A stretch of 29,707 nucleotides of DNA from Pyropia haitanensis (taxonomy: Eukaryota; Rhodophyta; Bangiophyceae; Bangiales; Bangiaceae). A program made the translations under genes and the position numbers. The notes below the pieces were generated by a model. The model had not been told where the DNA came from and did no database searches. It saw nothing but the letters and a program-made list of their open reading frames with translations. Below are positions 28,719 through 29,707 of this stretch, in pieces. The DNA lies in assembly GCA_008729055.1 (NCBI GenBank), contig SDUX01000188.1, positions 1 through 29,707 on the forward strand, written 5' to 3'. Every line of letters starts with the position of its first letter. The first letter of the stretch is position 1.

Positions 28719-29707
28719 GGCGGCGGTGGCGGCCCGCTCGGCGCCCGCGGGGGTTGCGGTGCCGCCGCCGCTGCCGCCGCTGGGGGCGGCGGCCACCAGC
28801 CACGAAAGTGCAAGCACCACCCCACCGTCGCCCCCCCCCCCCCTCCCGGCGGGGTCCCCCCTCCCCCCCCCCCGGGCGCGCCCGCCAGCCATGCCTCCTC
28901 CGCGGCGGCGGCGGCGGCGGCGGCGGCGCCCGCCGCCGCCTCTGCCGCCGCCGCCGCCGCGTCGTTGTCGGCGGCGGCGACGGCCGCGGTGGCGGTGGCG
29001 GTGGTGGCCGGCACCGCGGGGGAGGGGGGGGGCAGGGGGGGGGGGCCCGCCACGAGGGTGGTGCCGGCGCCCGCCGCCCACACCTCCTGCTTGATGCGGG
29101 GGGTGGCGGCGGCGGCGGCCGGTGGGGGCGGGGTGGTGGCCCCGCCAGCGCCACCGCCCGTGCCGTCCCGCGGCGGGGGGGCGGGGGTGGTGGGGACTGG
29201 GGGGGCGGTGCCAACGGTGGCGGCGGCGGGTCCCGCCCGTCGCCCGCCGCCACCCGCCGCCGCCGCCGCCGCCTCCACCGCCGCCGCGCCCGCCGCCCCC
29301 CCGGTGCCGGCGGCCCCCACCGCGGCAGCAGCCCCATTGGCGGCGGCGGGTGCGGCGGCCAGCGGCGGCGGCGGCGGCAACGGCTGCGTCGACGGCGGCG
29401 ACGGCGGCGGCGGCGGCGACGACAACAGCACCGCCCACGGCGGCGGCGGCGACCCGCCACCCGCAGACGGACGGGACGGCGGGGCGCCGCCGGCCGGGGC
29501 GGCCGCCTCGAGTGCGCCGCCGCCGCCGCCGCCCAACCCCCCCCCCCCCCCCCCCCCCCCCCACAACGCCGCCGTCCGCCCCGCCCGCCCCCTCCCCTCG
29601 ACCCTCGCCGGACGGCCGGCGCAGCCTTCCCCCGACCCCCTCCCCCACCCCCCCCCCACGCCGGGGGCCGAGGGGCACCCCAAAGCGGCTTGGCCCGACG
29701 CGACAGG
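27240..29707 (-). CDS. Low-complexity nuclear protein with NLS, cut by right edge
   Basis: No family recognised. Protein-like pieces follow on the minus strand. The first is PRIKQEVWAAGAGTTLVAG (about 29,095) and AEEAWLAGAPGG (about 28,890). Next is VVLALSWLVAAAP (28,830-28,790), a short hydrophobic piece, then PLEDYEDGAFVAALVVDGVP (28,345-28,290). VPPRDAVRAMVRARVGVLLG (28,130-28,070) and FPGLVRQVAAVVADAAGG (27,995-27,940) come after that. A strong basic segment, KRKGKAKRTKAQKR (27,766-27,724), looks like a bipartite nuclear localisation signal. An Ala-rich tail with TPSKQAAKAAARVAARAAAR ends near 27,490. Between pieces lie polyalanine, polyproline and polyglycine. Several neighbours are in different frames and the changes lie at G/C runs. 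A nuclear role, perhaps in transcription or chromatin, is inferred only from the NLS and the low-complexity architecture. Neither start nor stop is secure. Confidence 0.4.
27295..27336. repeat. (CCA)~14 microsatellite
   Basis: About fourteen CCA units on the plus strand, polyglycine or polyvaline/tryptophan on the minus strand depending on frame. Confidence 0.85.
27374..27396. repeat. C23 homopolymer
   Basis: Twenty-three consecutive C on the plus strand, near the 3' side of the minus-strand NLS gene. Confidence 0.9.
29537..29562. repeat. C26 homopolymer
   Basis: Twenty-six consecutive C, the longest single-base run in the window, in the 5' part of the minus-strand low-complexity gene. Confidence 0.9.

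Overview
The window looks like nuclear DNA from a very GC-rich eukaryote. The conserved proteins are eukaryotic: a CTC1-type telomere protein, a Crinkler/RHS-type P-loop NTPase and a Sen1/UPF1-type helicase. Coding DNA is swollen by Gly/Ala/Pro codon runs, and there are no bacterial operons or ribosome-binding sites. The CTC1 blocks resemble the plant form more than the vertebrate form, so I lean towards an alga (a bangialean red alga or a GC-rich green alga). That is a guess, not a demonstration.

Layout. 1-690: edge of a minus-strand Ala/Gly-rich gene. 700-3,300: intergenic, first balanced in composition, then C-rich. About 3,330-9,474, minus strand: a long broken gene whose conserved blocks match CTC1, the large subunit of the CST telomere complex. 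9,480-11,630: intergenic. 11,638-14,150, minus strand: an alanine-rich coiled-coil protein. 14,200-20,860: a gene-poor, repeat-filled zone. It holds a 38-bp tandem repeat, a pair of 23-bp inverted repeats 5.7 kb apart, a GC minisatellite with a 269-bp higher-order period, a roughly 640-bp foldback element, a G-rich repeat island and a 39-bp tandem repeat. 20,869-24,411, plus strand: an intact Crinkler/RHS-type NTPase gene. It is followed within tens of bases by the broken C-terminal half of an SF1 helicase (24,441-25,677). 25,690-26,470: G-rich intergenic DNA. 26,870-29,700, minus strand: another low-complexity nuclear protein with a strong basic NLS, running off the right edge.

Two themes tie the window together. 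First, the three minus-strand genes change reading frame again and again, most often at or near homopolymer C/G runs. A 184-bp tandem duplication whose two copies differ only by two single-G indels shows directly that run length varies here. The frame changes are therefore either sequence/assembly error or real slippage decay. In CTC1 there are also in-frame TGA, TAG and TAA codons outside G runs, which favours real decay of at least that copy. Second, the transposon-like features (NTPase gene, helicase remnant, inverted repeats, foldback) sit in DNA of normal composition and lack long homopolymers, as if they arrived later than the GC-extreme background.
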